Shown here in pieces: positions 1-10,599 of a DNA stretch of 64,000 nucleotides. The stretch comes from Arcanobacterium sp. GTDB lineage: Bacteria > Actinomycetota > Actinomycetes > Actinomycetales > Actinomycetaceae. Every line of letters begins with the position of its first letter. Within the stretch, counting starts at the first letter, position 1. The DNA is taken from positions 56,858 to 120,857 of the forward strand of contig JALFZJ010000006.1 of NCBI GenBank assembly GCA_022783665.1, read 5' to 3'. The position numbers were made by a program, and so were the translations under genes. The notes beneath the pieces are model-generated. The model was given only the letters and a program-made list of their open reading frames with translations. It was not told where the DNA came from and did not search any database.

Positions 1-108
1 CGCCCAGCGTCTCGAAACGAACCGAGATGCGCCGCGATCAAGGGCGGGCTCAGGCATTGCGCAGGAGCGTTCGCGGGCATGGGCATACGCATGGTTGCTT
101 TCTGCCAT
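1..108 (-). CDS. N-terminal fragment of an unidentified protein (runs off window start)
   Basis: Minus-strand ATG at 108 preceded by AGGAGGGAGGGCAGT (strong SD); open to window edge (MAESNHAYAHARERSCAMPEPALDRG...). Confidence 0.4.
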   Translation of the reverse strand, partial: MAESNHAYAHARERSCAMPEPALDRGASRFVSRRWA

Positions 109-536
109 ACTGCCCTCCCTCCTGTGCGCACCTAGCCGCGCGTTCGCGGATCTGTATTAATTGTGCAGCTAGCTGTGTGTACGTGAAGCCAGCTGCGTAT
201 GTGCAGCTCACTACCTCCCAGCACCTCGCAGCCGGCAGCGCGAACGCCGAAACGCGAGCATATCGCTCGCCAATAGACGCTCATGTAACGTGCATAATTA
301 TTCTCGATTATGAATATCGAGTCAATAGCATGTGTGTATTGCTTACATGAACTACCTCACGCGAGAAAGTCACGCGTAGCTTACGGGAGATTCATACATG
401 GCCATGCAGAATCTCGCGCCGCCGCAATCTCACCACGTCCACAATTCTTCACCGCGCACTAGGATTACGGCGGTACTATACTGATTCCATCACTGCGTAT
501 TGCGCACTATCGCCTCGCATACATAAGGAGACGAAT

Positions 537-1574
537 ATGTCTGATATGAATGCCGCCCCCACAGAACACGTTGTAGAGCCGGCTGCCCCACACTGTGCCA
601 GTGGAGCAAGAGTTGAAATCATCACCTCACGCGACGTTCCTCTAGGCGGCCCGCGGGCAATGACGGTGAAACGTACCCTTCCCCAGCGCCAGCGCTCACT
701 GATTGGCGCGTGGTGCTTTTGCGATCATTACGGCCCAGACGACGTCTCCACAACGGGAGGAATGGATGTAGCGCCACATCCCCATATGGGGCTGCAGACG
801 GTGTCGTGGCTTTTTGAAGGCGCAATCATGCACCATGACGCTGCTGGATACCATGCGGTAGTGAAACCTGGCGAGGCAAACTTCATGACGGCCGGCCACG
901 GCATCTGCCATTCGGAAACTTCCACACAGGACACAACATCGCTTAACGGTGTGCAGCTGTGGGTGGCACTGCCTAACTCAGCACGCAATATGGAGCGGCG
1001 CTTCGAAAACTACAAGCCCAAGCCCTATCACTTTGACGGCGGCCAAGCCCTCGTATTCATGGGCTCCCTCTTTGGCCAGACCTCACCTATTTCATCCTTT
1101 ACCCCGCTCGTTGGAGCCGAGATCCGCATCGAAGCCGGCAAAGAAGTAACATTCTCAGTAAACCCCGATTTTGAGCACGGCCTCCTCCTCGATGCTGGCT
1201 CTGTGGAGCTCGAAGGCGTCACTGTGCAGCGCAGCGAACTGGCCTATACCGGTATAGGAGAGACGACGCTCACCATCACAAATATAGGGGATAGCGAAGC
1301 GCGCACCGTTCTCATCGGCGGTGAACCTTTTACCGAGCCGATTGTGATGTGGTGGAACTTCGTTGGCCGTACGCACGACGAAATAGTGGAAGCTCGTGAA
1401 GAGTGGCAAGCACGCAGCGAACGCTTTGGGCATGTTGAAGGCTATGTTGGGCATCATCAAGATGGGCCGAGCTGGCTTCCAGCCCCGCACCTTCCCAACG
1501 CCAAGATCAAGACTCGCGCGAATCCAAGCCCTGTGGCGCGCCCTGAAATGCGAATAGACCAACCGAAGGCCTAG
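537..1574 (+). CDS. pirin family protein
   Basis: Pirin-type cupin motifs HPHMGLQTVSWLFEG and MTAGHGICHSE; SD AAGGAGA upstream. Confidence 0.9.
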   Translation: MSDMNAAPTEHVVEPAAPHCASGARVEIITSRDVPLGGPRAMTVKRTLPQRQRSLIGAWCFCDHYGPDDVSTTGGMDVAPHPHMGLQTVSWLFEGAIMHHDAAGYHAVVKPGEANFMTAGHGICHSETSTQDTTSLNGVQLWVALPNSARNMERRFENYKPKPYHFDGGQALVFMGSLFGQTSPISSFTPLVGAEIRIEAGKEVTFSVNPDFEHGLLLDAGSVELEGVTVQRSELAYTGIGETTLTITNIGDSEARTVLIGGEPFTEPIVMWWNFVGRTHDEIVEAREEWQARSERFGHVEGYVGHHQDGPSWLPAPHLPNAKIKTRANPSPVARPEMRIDQPKA

Positions 1575-1843
1575 CTACGAGACAACCAATGCAACTTGCG
1601 CTCTACCCGAACGCCCACGGTTCGCCCACACTCTTCCACGATGTCTACGATTCGCCCCCCCTCTTGTAGAGTGGCCGCCATTCACGTGCACCCGGTATCG
1701 GTGACGCACACGCCACTATCACACAGCTCCCTCATTCGTGGCGCCGTTCGCTGACAGCTATTTGTGGACTTTTCTCCACCGCCGTCACATTCAATTGGAG
1801 TAACCCAAACTATATACACGACACGAAGAAAGCGAGCGTCTCA

Positions 1844-2203
1844 ATGGCAGACTTGACTGATAAAAAGGGCAATAAGGTTTCCGTGCTCAACCAAGGCAAA
1901 GGGAATATCCACCAGTTTGTGATTGTGTTCGACGAATCAAACGAAGTGGGCGGATTCGCAGCATATATGGATAACGACGCCAACGAGCGCATCTTCTTCC
2001 ACACTGAAACTGCTGAGAAATACCAGGGTTACGGTCTAGCGAGCATACTTGCGAGCGAAGCTCTGGCAGCCACAGCCAAAGAGGGTAAGAAGGTGGTTGC
2101 AGCGTGCCCATACATCCGCACCTACATCCAAAAGCACAAGTGGGATGGGGATCATCGCCCCGCTGGCCCTGCAGATATTATGTACGTGCAAGAGCATCTT
2201 TAA
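1844..2203 (+). CDS. GNAT family N-acetyltransferase (small, YidJ/COG2388-like)
   Basis: Short acetyltransferase pattern: FFHTETAEKYQGYGLASILASEALA...VVAACPYIRTYIQKH. Confidence 0.8.
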   Translation: MADLTDKKGNKVSVLNQGKGNIHQFVIVFDESNEVGGFAAYMDNDANERIFFHTETAEKYQGYGLASILASEALAATAKEGKKVVAACPYIRTYIQKHKWDGDHRPAGPADIMYVQEHL

Positions 2204-2210
2204 GGCTGCT

Positions 2211-2966
2211 TTAGCCTGCAAGCACAGGGTTATCGAGCACTCCGATACCCGTGATCTCACATGATGCTTCTTGGCCGGGCTGCACCTGCACACCCGGCTC
2301 AAAAGCGCCACAAATTATGACGTCACCAGGCAGAAGCGTGAACATGCTCGACGCATAGGCCACCAACTCAAGCGGGCTGAAATGCGACTCTCCCAATGCG
2401 TGATCCGTTACCACATCGCCGTCTATCATCAAACGGACGCGAGCGCCCTCAGGATCCACCTCTGTGTTGATCATGGGGCCGAGCGGGCACGACGTGTCGA
2501 ACCCTTTGGTCTGCGCAATATGGCGGCCGATACTTTGGCCATGCACGTCCGTGACGTCATTTGCCACGGTGTAGCCAAATACAACTTCGTGGGCGCGCTC
2601 CACGGGCACATCCTTAGCCATACGCGATATGACGACGGCTAGCTCTGCTTCTACTCGCACGTCGGTAGAAGACGGCGGGGTAACGATTGATGCCCCAGGG
2701 CCTGTGACGGCGGTATTCGGTTTGATAAAGGTAAACAGCTGATCGACTGAGTTCACGCCTTCATCTATAATTCCGCCAAAACCTACAACTTTCGAGCGTG
2801 GGATCATCGGCGCCACAAGTTTTACATCTCGTGGATGGAGCACTTGGCCAGAGTATTCAAAACCTGAATACATCGGATCGCCAGCAAGAACATGGTAGGT
2901 GCCCGTTTCCTCATCGAAAGTGGCGAATCGAGGGCCTTGCGGAAGTGAAAGTCGTGCTATCTTCAT
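2211..2966 (-). CDS. fumarylacetoacetate hydrolase (FAH) family protein, standalone
   Basis: FAH motifs: VEAELAVVISR, GYTVANDVT, KGFDTSCPLGP, LLPGDVIICG. Confidence 0.87.
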   Translation of the reverse strand: MKIARLSLPQGPRFATFDEETGTYHVLAGDPMYSGFEYSGQVLHPRDVKLVAPMIPRSKVVGFGGIIDEGVNSVDQLFTFIKPNTAVTGPGASIVTPPSSTDVRVEAELAVVISRMAKDVPVERAHEVVFGYTVANDVTDVHGQSIGRHIAQTKGFDTSCPLGPMINTEVDPEGARVRLMIDGDVVTDHALGESHFSPLELVAYASSMFTLLPGDVIICGAFEPGVQVQPGQEASCEITGIGVLDNPVLAG

Positions 2967-3055
2967 GCGCCTATCATATCTCTAGGGATACCTATAGGCA
3001 TCAATTACTAATACATCTCAACCAATACCATCTCAACACAGTACGGAGCACATCA

Positions 3056-4495
3056 GTGAGCGAGGAAGATATTAGGGGATGGTCCCCGATACATGACAAG
3101 CGGCGCACGATTCTTTTCGGATTGATGCTCGCAAACGCTCTTATCGCAATGGATCAGACGATTCTCGCCACAGCAGTGCCCTCGGTGGTTGATGATCTCG
3201 GCGATTACACCCGCTTCCCATGGCTGTTCTCAATATACCTGCTTACGCAGGCGGTCACCGTGCCTGTGTATGGCAAACTTGCCGATACATACGGGCGTAA
3301 ACCCGTACTCCTCTTCGGCATCGGCGTCTTTATGGCGGCCTCCCTTTTGGCAGGATTCTCCCCAAATATGACCGTCCTCATCATCGCTCGCGCACTGCAA
3401 GGCATTGGCGCAGGAGCCGTAGGCCCGATGGCAATGACGATCCTCGGCGATATCTATACTCTTGAGCAACGCGGTAAGGCTCAAGGATACATGGCATCGG
3501 TGTGGGCGATTTCGTCGGTAGTAGGCCCCACACTCGGCGGCTTCTTTGCGCAAATCGGGGCGTGGCGCTGGATCTTCTTCATCAATATCCCTCTTAGCCT
3601 CTTGGCAGGAGTGCTCGTCATCAGGAAATATCGAGACGCCGGTGAACGCACGGTTCATAAAGTAGATTACATCGGAGGAGCCGTGCTCACCTTCGGGCTC
3701 AGTGCCCTCATCCTCGGTCTGCTCGAAGGAGGAAATGGTTGGCCGTGGCTTTCATGGCAAACATTCGCACTCTTTACATCAGGCGTGATTGCTCTGGCAC
3801 TGCTCGGGTTTATCGAACCTCGAGCCACCGAGCCAATCATCGAGTTCTCACTCTTAACTCGGCGTCTCATCATCGCCACATCTATTACCATGATGGCAAT
3901 CGGCGGCCTCACAGTGGGAGTTACGAGCTTCGCACCGACGTATTTGCAGACGGCGGCAGGCGTCACCCCGATTATTGCAGGGCTTGCCGTTGCAGCTATG
4001 ACGCTGGGCTGGCCTCTCGCCGGCGGCAATTCTGCGCAGTTTTATCTGCGCGCAGGATTCTGGGTGACGATCCGCACGGGCGCAACGATCGCTCTGATCG
4101 GCGCCGTATTGCTTGCAGTAACTGCGAAGTGGCCAAGCGCGTGGGCGCTTGCAGCCATCGTCTTCGTGATCGGGCTCGGGCTCGGTTTTTCTACCGCGCC
4201 TTCTACAATCCTGGCGCAAAACTCTGTGGGCTGGGAACAACGCGGCCAAGTGACGGCGATCAACACCTTTATGCGTTCAGCAGGTAGCGCTATCGGCGTG
4301 GCCGTATTCGGCGCAATCTCCAACGCCGTGCTCGCCCGCCACGGCGGCACGCCCACGCCCGAAAGCATTGTGCCTGCGACGCAAGCTGTGTTTATTGCGG
4401 TGGCGATCGGCACAGTATTCATGCTTGCCGGCGCGCTACTGCTTCCACACGATCAGCCTCGCGGCATTGCAAAACGCCAGCGCTCAACACAATAA
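3056..4495 (+). CDS. MFS transporter, DHA2/DHA1-like drug:H+ antiporter
   Basis: MDQTILATAVPSVVDDLG, GKLADTYGRKPVLLFG, multiple TM segments; GTG start at 3056 preferred because the longer ORF overlaps the divergent FAH gene. Confidence 0.85.
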   Translation: MSEEDIRGWSPIHDKRRTILFGLMLANALIAMDQTILATAVPSVVDDLGDYTRFPWLFSIYLLTQAVTVPVYGKLADTYGRKPVLLFGIGVFMAASLLAGFSPNMTVLIIARALQGIGAGAVGPMAMTILGDIYTLEQRGKAQGYMASVWAISSVVGPTLGGFFAQIGAWRWIFFINIPLSLLAGVLVIRKYRDAGERTVHKVDYIGGAVLTFGLSALILGLLEGGNGWPWLSWQTFALFTSGVIALALLGFIEPRATEPIIEFSLLTRRLIIATSITMMAIGGLTVGVTSFAPTYLQTAAGVTPIIAGLAVAAMTLGWPLAGGNSAQFYLRAGFWVTIRTGATIALIGAVLLAVTAKWPSAWALAAIVFVIGLGLGFSTAPSTILAQNSVGWEQRGQVTAINTFMRSAGSAIGVAVFGAISNAVLARHGGTPTPESIVPATQAVFIAVAIGTVFMLAGALLLPHDQPRGIAKRQRSTQ

Positions 4496-4543
4496 TCATC
4501 ATAACTGAGCGCCGCTTCACACAACTCACCGTAAATCAACGCC

Positions 4544-5368
4544 CTAACCCAAATAGCGTGCCGCTAGATTCTCACTGCCACGCGCAAGTAGCGACACATC
4601 TGCACCAACGAGTATGAAATCAATCCCGCCATCGATATAGCTTTGTGCGAGATTTGGATCAAAGGCGTTTATCCCTACGGGCTTGCCTGCACGGCGTACA
4701 GCAGCAATGGCCGAATGAATGGCCTCAACTACCTGTGGATGGTCTTGCTGCCCAATAAAACCCATCGTTGCCGCGAGATCTGATGGGCCGATAAAGACTG
4801 TATCTACGCCGTCAGTCGCCGCGATCTGTTCGGCGTTTTCTACAGCCTCGACGGACTCAATTTGCACCGTAAGAGATACATACTCCTCGTTTGCATCCTT
4901 GAGGTATTGCGCAATCCTCCCCCAACGCCCACCGCGTGAAAGAGCCGATCCTACACCACGTACGCCTTGAGGCGGGTAGCGCACAGCGCACACTGCCGCT
5001 TCGGCGTCTTCAGGCGTATTCACCATAGGTACGAGGAGGTTTTGTGCGCCAAGATCAAGATACTGCTTAATCAATACCTGCGAGTTTTCCGGCACACGCA
5101 CCACAGGCGTCACAGGATACGCCGCAACCGCTTGTAGTTGTAGCTGAATCGATTCGAGAGAGAGCGGCGAGTGTTCGCCGTCTATCAACAACCACTCCAC
5201 GCCCGAACCTGCACATATTTCGGCATTGACGGGCGAGCCAGAGCTTACCCACATGCCGATAAGGCTCTTTGGCGTGCCACTTTTCGTTTCACTCTGCCCT
5301 AGGGTTTGCTCGGCACGCGTATCAAGCACGCGTGCAAAAGTTGGTGGCAGATTTAGAGGAATCGGCAT
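4544..5368 (-). CDS. hpaI: HpcH/HpaI aldolase family protein
   Basis: LIDGEHSPLSLESIQLQLQA, QNLLVPMVNTPEDAEAAV, PPQGVRGVGSALSRGGRWG. Confidence 0.87.
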   Translation of the reverse strand: MPIPLNLPPTFARVLDTRAEQTLGQSETKSGTPKSLIGMWVSSGSPVNAEICAGSGVEWLLIDGEHSPLSLESIQLQLQAVAAYPVTPVVRVPENSQVLIKQYLDLGAQNLLVPMVNTPEDAEAAVCAVRYPPQGVRGVGSALSRGGRWGRIAQYLKDANEEYVSLTVQIESVEAVENAEQIAATDGVDTVFIGPSDLAATMGFIGQQDHPQVVEAIHSAIAAVRRAGKPVGINAFDPNLAQSYIDGGIDFILVGADVSLLARGSENLAARYLG

Positions 5369-6138
5369 GAGATCACCCCGAGTTCGCCATAGTCACAGAA
5401 TACGGAATCGCCCCGATCCACCCACATCGGGCGAGTAAACGATCCAGCAAGGATAATTTCACCTGCCTCAAGGCGCGCTCCATGCTGGTGAAACTTATTC
5501 GCCAGCCAGGCCACGCCAGTGGCCGGATGGTTGAGCACGCCTGCTGCGACTCCGGTTTCTTCAATCGTTTCGTTCTTGTATAAGCACGCACTCACCCATC
5601 GCAAATCCACCGCGTCTGGCGCAACCGGGCGCCCACCAAGCACCATTGCCCCGTACGCAGCGTTATCCGAAATCGTGTCTACAATGGTGCGCCCTCCGAG
5701 TTCAATATGTGAGTTGAGCACCTCGAGTGCTGGAGTCACATACTCGGTTGCACGCAATACATCGAAGATCGTACAGTTCGGCCCTTCTAGTGGCTCTTTG
5801 AGCACGAATGCAAGCTCTACTTCGATACGTACATTAAGGAACTTATCGAACTCAATCACCGAACCGTTTTCGTACACGGTGTCGTCAAACATCACCCCGT
5901 AGTCGGGCTCAGTGATGCCGGTAGCCGCCTGCATCGCTTTGGAGGTGAGTCCAATTTTGCGGCCCACAAGGCGCCGCCCAGACGCCAACTGTTGATCACG
6001 CCATACCCCTTGAATGGCGTAGGAATCCTCCACAGTAGCGTCTGGGTAGCGAGACGTGATGCGTTGGATCAGTTCACCCGTCTCACCTGCCTTCGCAAGT
6101 TCACAAGCGATCTTCTCTATTTCTTCATGTGGTAGCAT
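5353..6138 (-). CDS. hpaH: 2-oxo-hept-4-ene-1,7-dioate hydratase (HpaH/MhpD family)
   Basis: GRKIGLTSKAMQAATGITEPDYGVMFDD and ARIEVELAF-like motif; start MLPHEE after an SD; overlaps hpaI start. Confidence 0.85.
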   Translation of the reverse strand: MLPHEEIEKIACELAKAGETGELIQRITSRYPDATVEDSYAIQGVWRDQQLASGRRLVGRKIGLTSKAMQAATGITEPDYGVMFDDTVYENGSVIEFDKFLNVRIEVELAFVLKEPLEGPNCTIFDVLRATEYVTPALEVLNSHIELGGRTIVDTISDNAAYGAMVLGGRPVAPDAVDLRWVSACLYKNETIEETGVAAGVLNHPATGVAWLANKFHQHGARLEAGEIILAGSFTRPMWVDRGDSVFCDYGELGVISCRFL

Positions 6139-6267
6139 AACGTCTCTTTCCTTATGGCTATCGTGATCTTCATGGCCTGTTGGTAAGCAATTCACGCCCG
6201 CGCAGTGTGCGGCTCGTGCCGTAATGTGCAGCTTATTCCTCTCAATGCACGCAGGCGCTCCTCGCTT

Positions 6268-8211
6268 CTATTTGCTCAGATCGAAGATCGGCTCAAAGAA
6301 CGCCGATAGTGACTCCGTATCCTCAAGCCCGCAAATGTGTGCCACATACATATCTGGGCGCACCACAATCACTGCACCATCGCGCGAGATTCCACGAGCT
6401 TCGAAAATATCTTCCTTAGCAAACATATTGCGGGTAAGCGGATAGAGCGAATCGCGCTTTTCTGCAACACCTTCAATATCAATAATGCCAAAGATCTGAT
6501 TCTTATCTTCGAGTTGGAGCGGCCCTACGCGTGGGCGGAAAATCTCTGGCGCGTCTAACAGCTCAAACTCATGGTGCCCTTGCTGGTAGATCACCTTCAC
6601 GTCGAACACTGAATTCACGTCGTCTCCAGGCTTCGTGTGGCGAACCACTGGCGAGGCCTCATCCTGTGCGAGCCACTTCGCGAATGTGCGCAGCTTGGAT
6701 TCGGGTGCGCTAGCAGGAGCGGAATCAGCAAATACATATATGCGCCAGCGCCCGTCGGCCTCATGGAGATGCCCGAGGTGGAGGTCGTTGCCATCGCTGC
6801 GGCGCGCCACGCGATACGACTTAAACCTCTTGCCAAGAGTATATCCAGTAGCCAACTCCTGCTTCGCATCATGCGCTACGAGTAATCCTGGCTTGTACTC
6901 TGTGCGGAAACCTGAGGGGAATTCCCATGTGCGCACGTAGAAATCCTCAATAGACTCATCGCCTTCATCGGAGGCCGCCATGCGCCCAGACCACTCAAGG
7001 TCGAAGTCGATAAGGTCTTGAGCCACAGGTTGGCGTTCTGTGTTGTAGGTGGCGAGTAGTGACGGCGATGAATAGCCGCGTAGCACTTGTGCAAGCTTCC
7101 ACGCGAGGTTCCAGCCGTCTTGCATCGATACGTTCATGCCCTGCCCCGCCTTAGCAGAGTGGGTATGGCACGCATCTCCAGCAATGAAGACGCGTGGATC
7201 CTTTGAGCCTCGCTCTTCTGGGAGCACGTCATCGAAACGTTCAGTGACGCGATGCCCTACTTCGTAGACGGACCACCACGCTACCTCTTTCACGTCCATA
7301 TGATAGGGAGAGAGAATCTCATTGCCTTTGGCGATGATTTCATCGAGTGGAGTGTTGCGGATCTGGTGTGCATCGTTTTCATCGAGATCCCCAAGATCCA
7401 CATACGTGCGGAAGAGATATCCGCCCTCGCGTGGAATATGAAGTATCGAGCCATGAGTGGAGTGAATGATCGATTTCGTCATGGCATCTGGGAAATCGGT
7501 ATCCACGAGCACGTCTGCCACGCCCCCTGCGTGATTCGAAATCACTTTGGAATTCTTCGCTCCGATGGCTGAGCGCACACGCGAGGTAGCGCCGTCTGCA
7601 CCAAGCACATACTTGGCACGCACGGTCTTCTTTTCACCGAAGGTTTCTTCGCGGGTTGAGGTGAGATGGCAGACGACGGGATACTCTTCGCCGTCTTCAA
7701 TCTCGAGGCTTTCGAACTGCCAACCGAAGTTGACGGGCATTCTGGAGCGTGAGCGCTCCATAAAGCGGCGGAAGTAGTCGAGCACACGTGCCTGGTTGAA
7801 GATAAGGTGAGGGAATTCCGAAATGCCAGCTGGGTCGTCTTCCGTCCACGCTACGCGCTTGATGTGATCGGGGTTGCTCGGATCTGGCTTCCAAAACGCC
7901 GTCTCATTGATGTGATATCCCTCTTCGATCACCTCTTGGGCGAATCCGAATGCCTGGAATGTTTCTACCGAACGCGGCTGGATGCCATCGGCATGCCCGA
8001 GCGGCAGGCGCCCTGGGCGCGATTCGATAATGCGGGCCTCAATTTCGGGGAATGCCGAAAGCTGCGCTGCAGCGATCATACCTGCCGGTCCTGCACCAAC
8101 GATCAGCACATCCATAACCTGTGGGAGGTTTGGATCACGATCGGCGCACTTTTCGTCAGCGAGGCGAATTCGTGGGTCTCCAGAGATATAGCCATAGTGA
8201 TGAAATTGCAT
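6268..8211 (-). CDS. FAD-dependent aromatic hydroxylase (MobA / phenol 2-monooxygenase family)
   Basis: VLIVGAGPAGMIAA (FAD), YVLGADGATSRVR (DG motif), VFIAGDACHTHSAKAGQGMNVSMQDGWNLAWKLA (GD motif), C-terminal thioredoxin-like domain. Confidence 0.9.
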   Translation of the reverse strand: MQFHHYGYISGDPRIRLADEKCADRDPNLPQVMDVLIVGAGPAGMIAAAQLSAFPEIEARIIESRPGRLPLGHADGIQPRSVETFQAFGFAQEVIEEGYHINETAFWKPDPSNPDHIKRVAWTEDDPAGISEFPHLIFNQARVLDYFRRFMERSRSRMPVNFGWQFESLEIEDGEEYPVVCHLTSTREETFGEKKTVRAKYVLGADGATSRVRSAIGAKNSKVISNHAGGVADVLVDTDFPDAMTKSIIHSTHGSILHIPREGGYLFRTYVDLGDLDENDAHQIRNTPLDEIIAKGNEILSPYHMDVKEVAWWSVYEVGHRVTERFDDVLPEERGSKDPRVFIAGDACHTHSAKAGQGMNVSMQDGWNLAWKLAQVLRGYSSPSLLATYNTERQPVAQDLIDFDLEWSGRMAASDEGDESIEDFYVRTWEFPSGFRTEYKPGLLVAHDAKQELATGYTLGKRFKSYRVARRSDGNDLHLGHLHEADGRWRIYVFADSAPASAPESKLRTFAKWLAQDEASPVVRHTKPGDDVNSVFDVKVIYQQGHHEFELLDAPEIFRPRVGPLQLEDKNQIFGIIDIEGVAEKRDSLYPLTRNMFAKEDIFEARGISRDGAVIVVRPDMYVAHICGLEDTESLSAFFEPIFDLSK

Positions 8212-8369
8212 GTGTTTTCACGCCTTTCGTCGTTGAAAGAGCAAACTATCGGATAGTCCGCTCCAGGCGTGTAATTGTGCCGCCGATGCGCGTGAGCCGC
8301 ACTAACCTCGTTGCACTCGCCTGAGGCGAAAGCGCTGGCGTCAGCTCACGCGACACGGCATAGGCGGTG

Positions 8370-9023
8370 CTATGCCGATTTGAGAGTTCGGCGTAACGCG
8401 TCGAGTTTGTGCTCTCGCGCGCACAGCTCAATTACACGCCCGTCCGCACCATCGCGGATAAGCGAGAGCAGATGATCGTGTTGCTCGACTGAGTGAACAG
8501 ATCGCTCTGCATTGAACTTAAATGACGACCTGCGGATCATCTCCACACGGTCTGTTTCAATCGCCATCAGAGCCAAGACTCGGCGATTAGGGCACGGCGC
8601 ACACAAAGCCCGATGAAACTCAGTATTGAGGCGCCGATATTCGATTGGGTCAAAATGAGATGCTCGCGTTACATTGTGCATTTCGCCATTGAGTTCCACG
8701 CACTGCGCCATGACGTCCGGCGTAATATGCTCAGCCGCAAGCATTGTTGCAGCTCCTTCGAGATAGGCCAAGGCCGTCATTGAATCTGCGTAATCCTCAG
8801 TGTTGATCTGCGTTACCATCGCACCGATATTATGGTGGTATTCCACGAGCCCTTGAGCTTCGAGTTGGCGTATAGCTTCGCGTACAGGCACCGTCGAGAC
8901 GTCGTACTCATCGGCGAGCGTAGAAAGCACGAGACGGTAGCCCGGAGTGAATCGGCCATCCATAATGTGTTCACGGATTTGGTTATATACAAGCTCCGTT
9001 GTGGATTGCTTACGCTTAGCCAT
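8370..9023 (-). CDS. GntR family transcriptional regulator (FCD type)
   Basis: N-terminal wHTH (LVYNQIREHIMDGRFTPGYRL...VSTVPVREAIRQLEAQGLV) with a helical FCD-like C-terminus. Confidence 0.88.
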   Translation of the reverse strand: MAKRKQSTTELVYNQIREHIMDGRFTPGYRLVLSTLADEYDVSTVPVREAIRQLEAQGLVEYHHNIGAMVTQINTEDYADSMTALAYLEGAATMLAAEHITPDVMAQCVELNGEMHNVTRASHFDPIEYRRLNTEFHRALCAPCPNRRVLALMAIETDRVEMIRRSSFKFNAERSVHSVEQHDHLLSLIRDGADGRVIELCAREHKLDALRRTLKSA

Positions 9024-9157
9024 CGATTCATTCCTTCATGTACGTTCGGTATTACACCTGTCCCGCTCATAGTCTAGCGATAACACCGCCAGGCGAGAGC
9101 AACATGTAACGAGCACATCATCTAGCGAGTACATCACGTGGTCGCCAACTACACAGC

Positions 9158-10594
9158 TTAGAAACCTGCGCCACGCTCGAAGGTAGCCTCAGGCGCGCGC
9201 GTGCGCTTGGCAACTTCCGCGATCTGTGCATTTATTCGCTCATCTGCTTTGTGGCTGATATCGGCTCCCGTGCGGTCCTTCACCGAGAGTATCGCGATCA
9301 CGGCGATCACCGTCACGATGAAGATATATACCGCAACCGCCATCACGGTGCCGAACTTGTCCGTCACGTAGGTACCCACCAGCGGGGCGAAGGCCCCGCC
9401 AAGGATCGCACCAAACGCATTGGCGAGCCCAGCGCCCGAGTAGCGTATTTTCGCCGGGAACATCTCAGCGAAAAGCGCTGCCTGCGGGCCGTAGGTGAAA
9501 CCGATTGGAATCGCCCACACAATCATGCCGACCAAAATGAGAGCATAGTTCTGTGTATCGAGGAACTGGAACAACACCCACACCCACACAAGCTGCACGG
9601 CGAAGCCGATCATGTAGGTACGTTTGCGGTTGATCTTATCCGAGAGCCATGCAGAGAGCATGGTCGTGCCCATCCACACCACCGACGTAATCGAAATGAA
9701 GTGAAGGATCATATCTCGATCGAGCGCCAGATTGTTGGTGGTGTACGACAATATGAACCCACCGGCAATCATGTAGCCTGCTACGCCGTTGCCTGCAAAG
9801 ATCAGCATCCCTTGAATGAGTGGCTTCCATGACGTGCGGAACATATCCACAATCGGCAAGCGCACCTGCTCAGCTTGTTCATCAGCTTGGGCGAGCTCTT
9901 CCATCACTGGAGATTCAGATACTCCTAGGCGGATAGCCATTCCGATCACGATCAGCACGGCCGAGAATAGGAATGGTATTCGCCAACCCCATGAGAGGAA
10001 CTGCGCATCTGTGGTGAGGGTAGAGATCACCGATAGCACAAGCGTTGCACCGAGCATGCCGAGCGGAACCCCGAGCTGAGGAAAACCACCAAAGAGCCCG
10101 CGCTTCTTCGCTGGGGCGTGCTCCACTGCCATCAGTGCCGCGCCGCCCCACTCTCCACCTGCCGCGAATCCTTGGAGGATGCGAAGCACGATAAGGAGCA
10201 GCGGAGCTGCCATTCCGATTGAGTGATAGGTGGGCAACACTCCGATAAAGAATGTTGCGCCGCCCATGAGCACAAGCGTCAACACAAGCATCGCTTTGCG
10301 GCCAAGTTTGTCGCCATAATGCCCCGCAACTGCCGCGCCAAGAGGCCGGAAGAAGAAGGAAATACCCACTGTAGCGAAAGAAATCAGTCTGCCTGCCAGC
10401 TCTCCTGAATTCGCCACGAATGGCTCAAAGAAGAGCGGCGCGAGCACGATGGCTGCCGCATTGGAGTAGATGAAAAAGTCATACCACTCCACGGCTGTGC
10501 CAACGAGGGTGCCGAGCGCCACGCGGCGATCTTCGGGTTTCTTTTCGTCAAGAACCAGGGTATTGCCTTGCCCTTTGATGGTTTTCTTCGCCAT
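9158..10594 (-). CDS. MFS transporter, metabolite:H+ symporter (MHS) family
   Basis: GTLVGTAVEWYDFFIYSNAAA, RPLGAAVAGHYGDKLGRKAML, LQGFAAGGEWGGA are MHS signatures. Confidence 0.9.
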   Translation of the reverse strand: MAKKTIKGQGNTLVLDEKKPEDRRVALGTLVGTAVEWYDFFIYSNAAAIVLAPLFFEPFVANSGELAGRLISFATVGISFFFRPLGAAVAGHYGDKLGRKAMLVLTLVLMGGATFFIGVLPTYHSIGMAAPLLLIVLRILQGFAAGGEWGGAALMAVEHAPAKKRGLFGGFPQLGVPLGMLGATLVLSVISTLTTDAQFLSWGWRIPFLFSAVLIVIGMAIRLGVSESPVMEELAQADEQAEQVRLPIVDMFRTSWKPLIQGMLIFAGNGVAGYMIAGGFILSYTTNNLALDRDMILHFISITSVVWMGTTMLSAWLSDKINRKRTYMIGFAVQLVWVWVLFQFLDTQNYALILVGMIVWAIPIGFTYGPQAALFAEMFPAKIRYSGAGLANAFGAILGGAFAPLVGTYVTDKFGTVMAVAVYIFIVTVIAVIAILSVKDRTGADISHKADERINAQIAEVAKRTRAPEATFERGAGF

Positions 10595-10599
10595 GTGCT

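Noticed and set aside
2798-3055. N-terminal extension of the MFS ORF
   Set aside because: Overlaps the divergent FAH gene and has no transporter-like sequence; GTG at 3056 is the more credible start
3739-4287. 182-aa ORF overlapping the DHA-type MFS gene in another frame
   Set aside because: Out-of-frame shadow, Arg-rich composition
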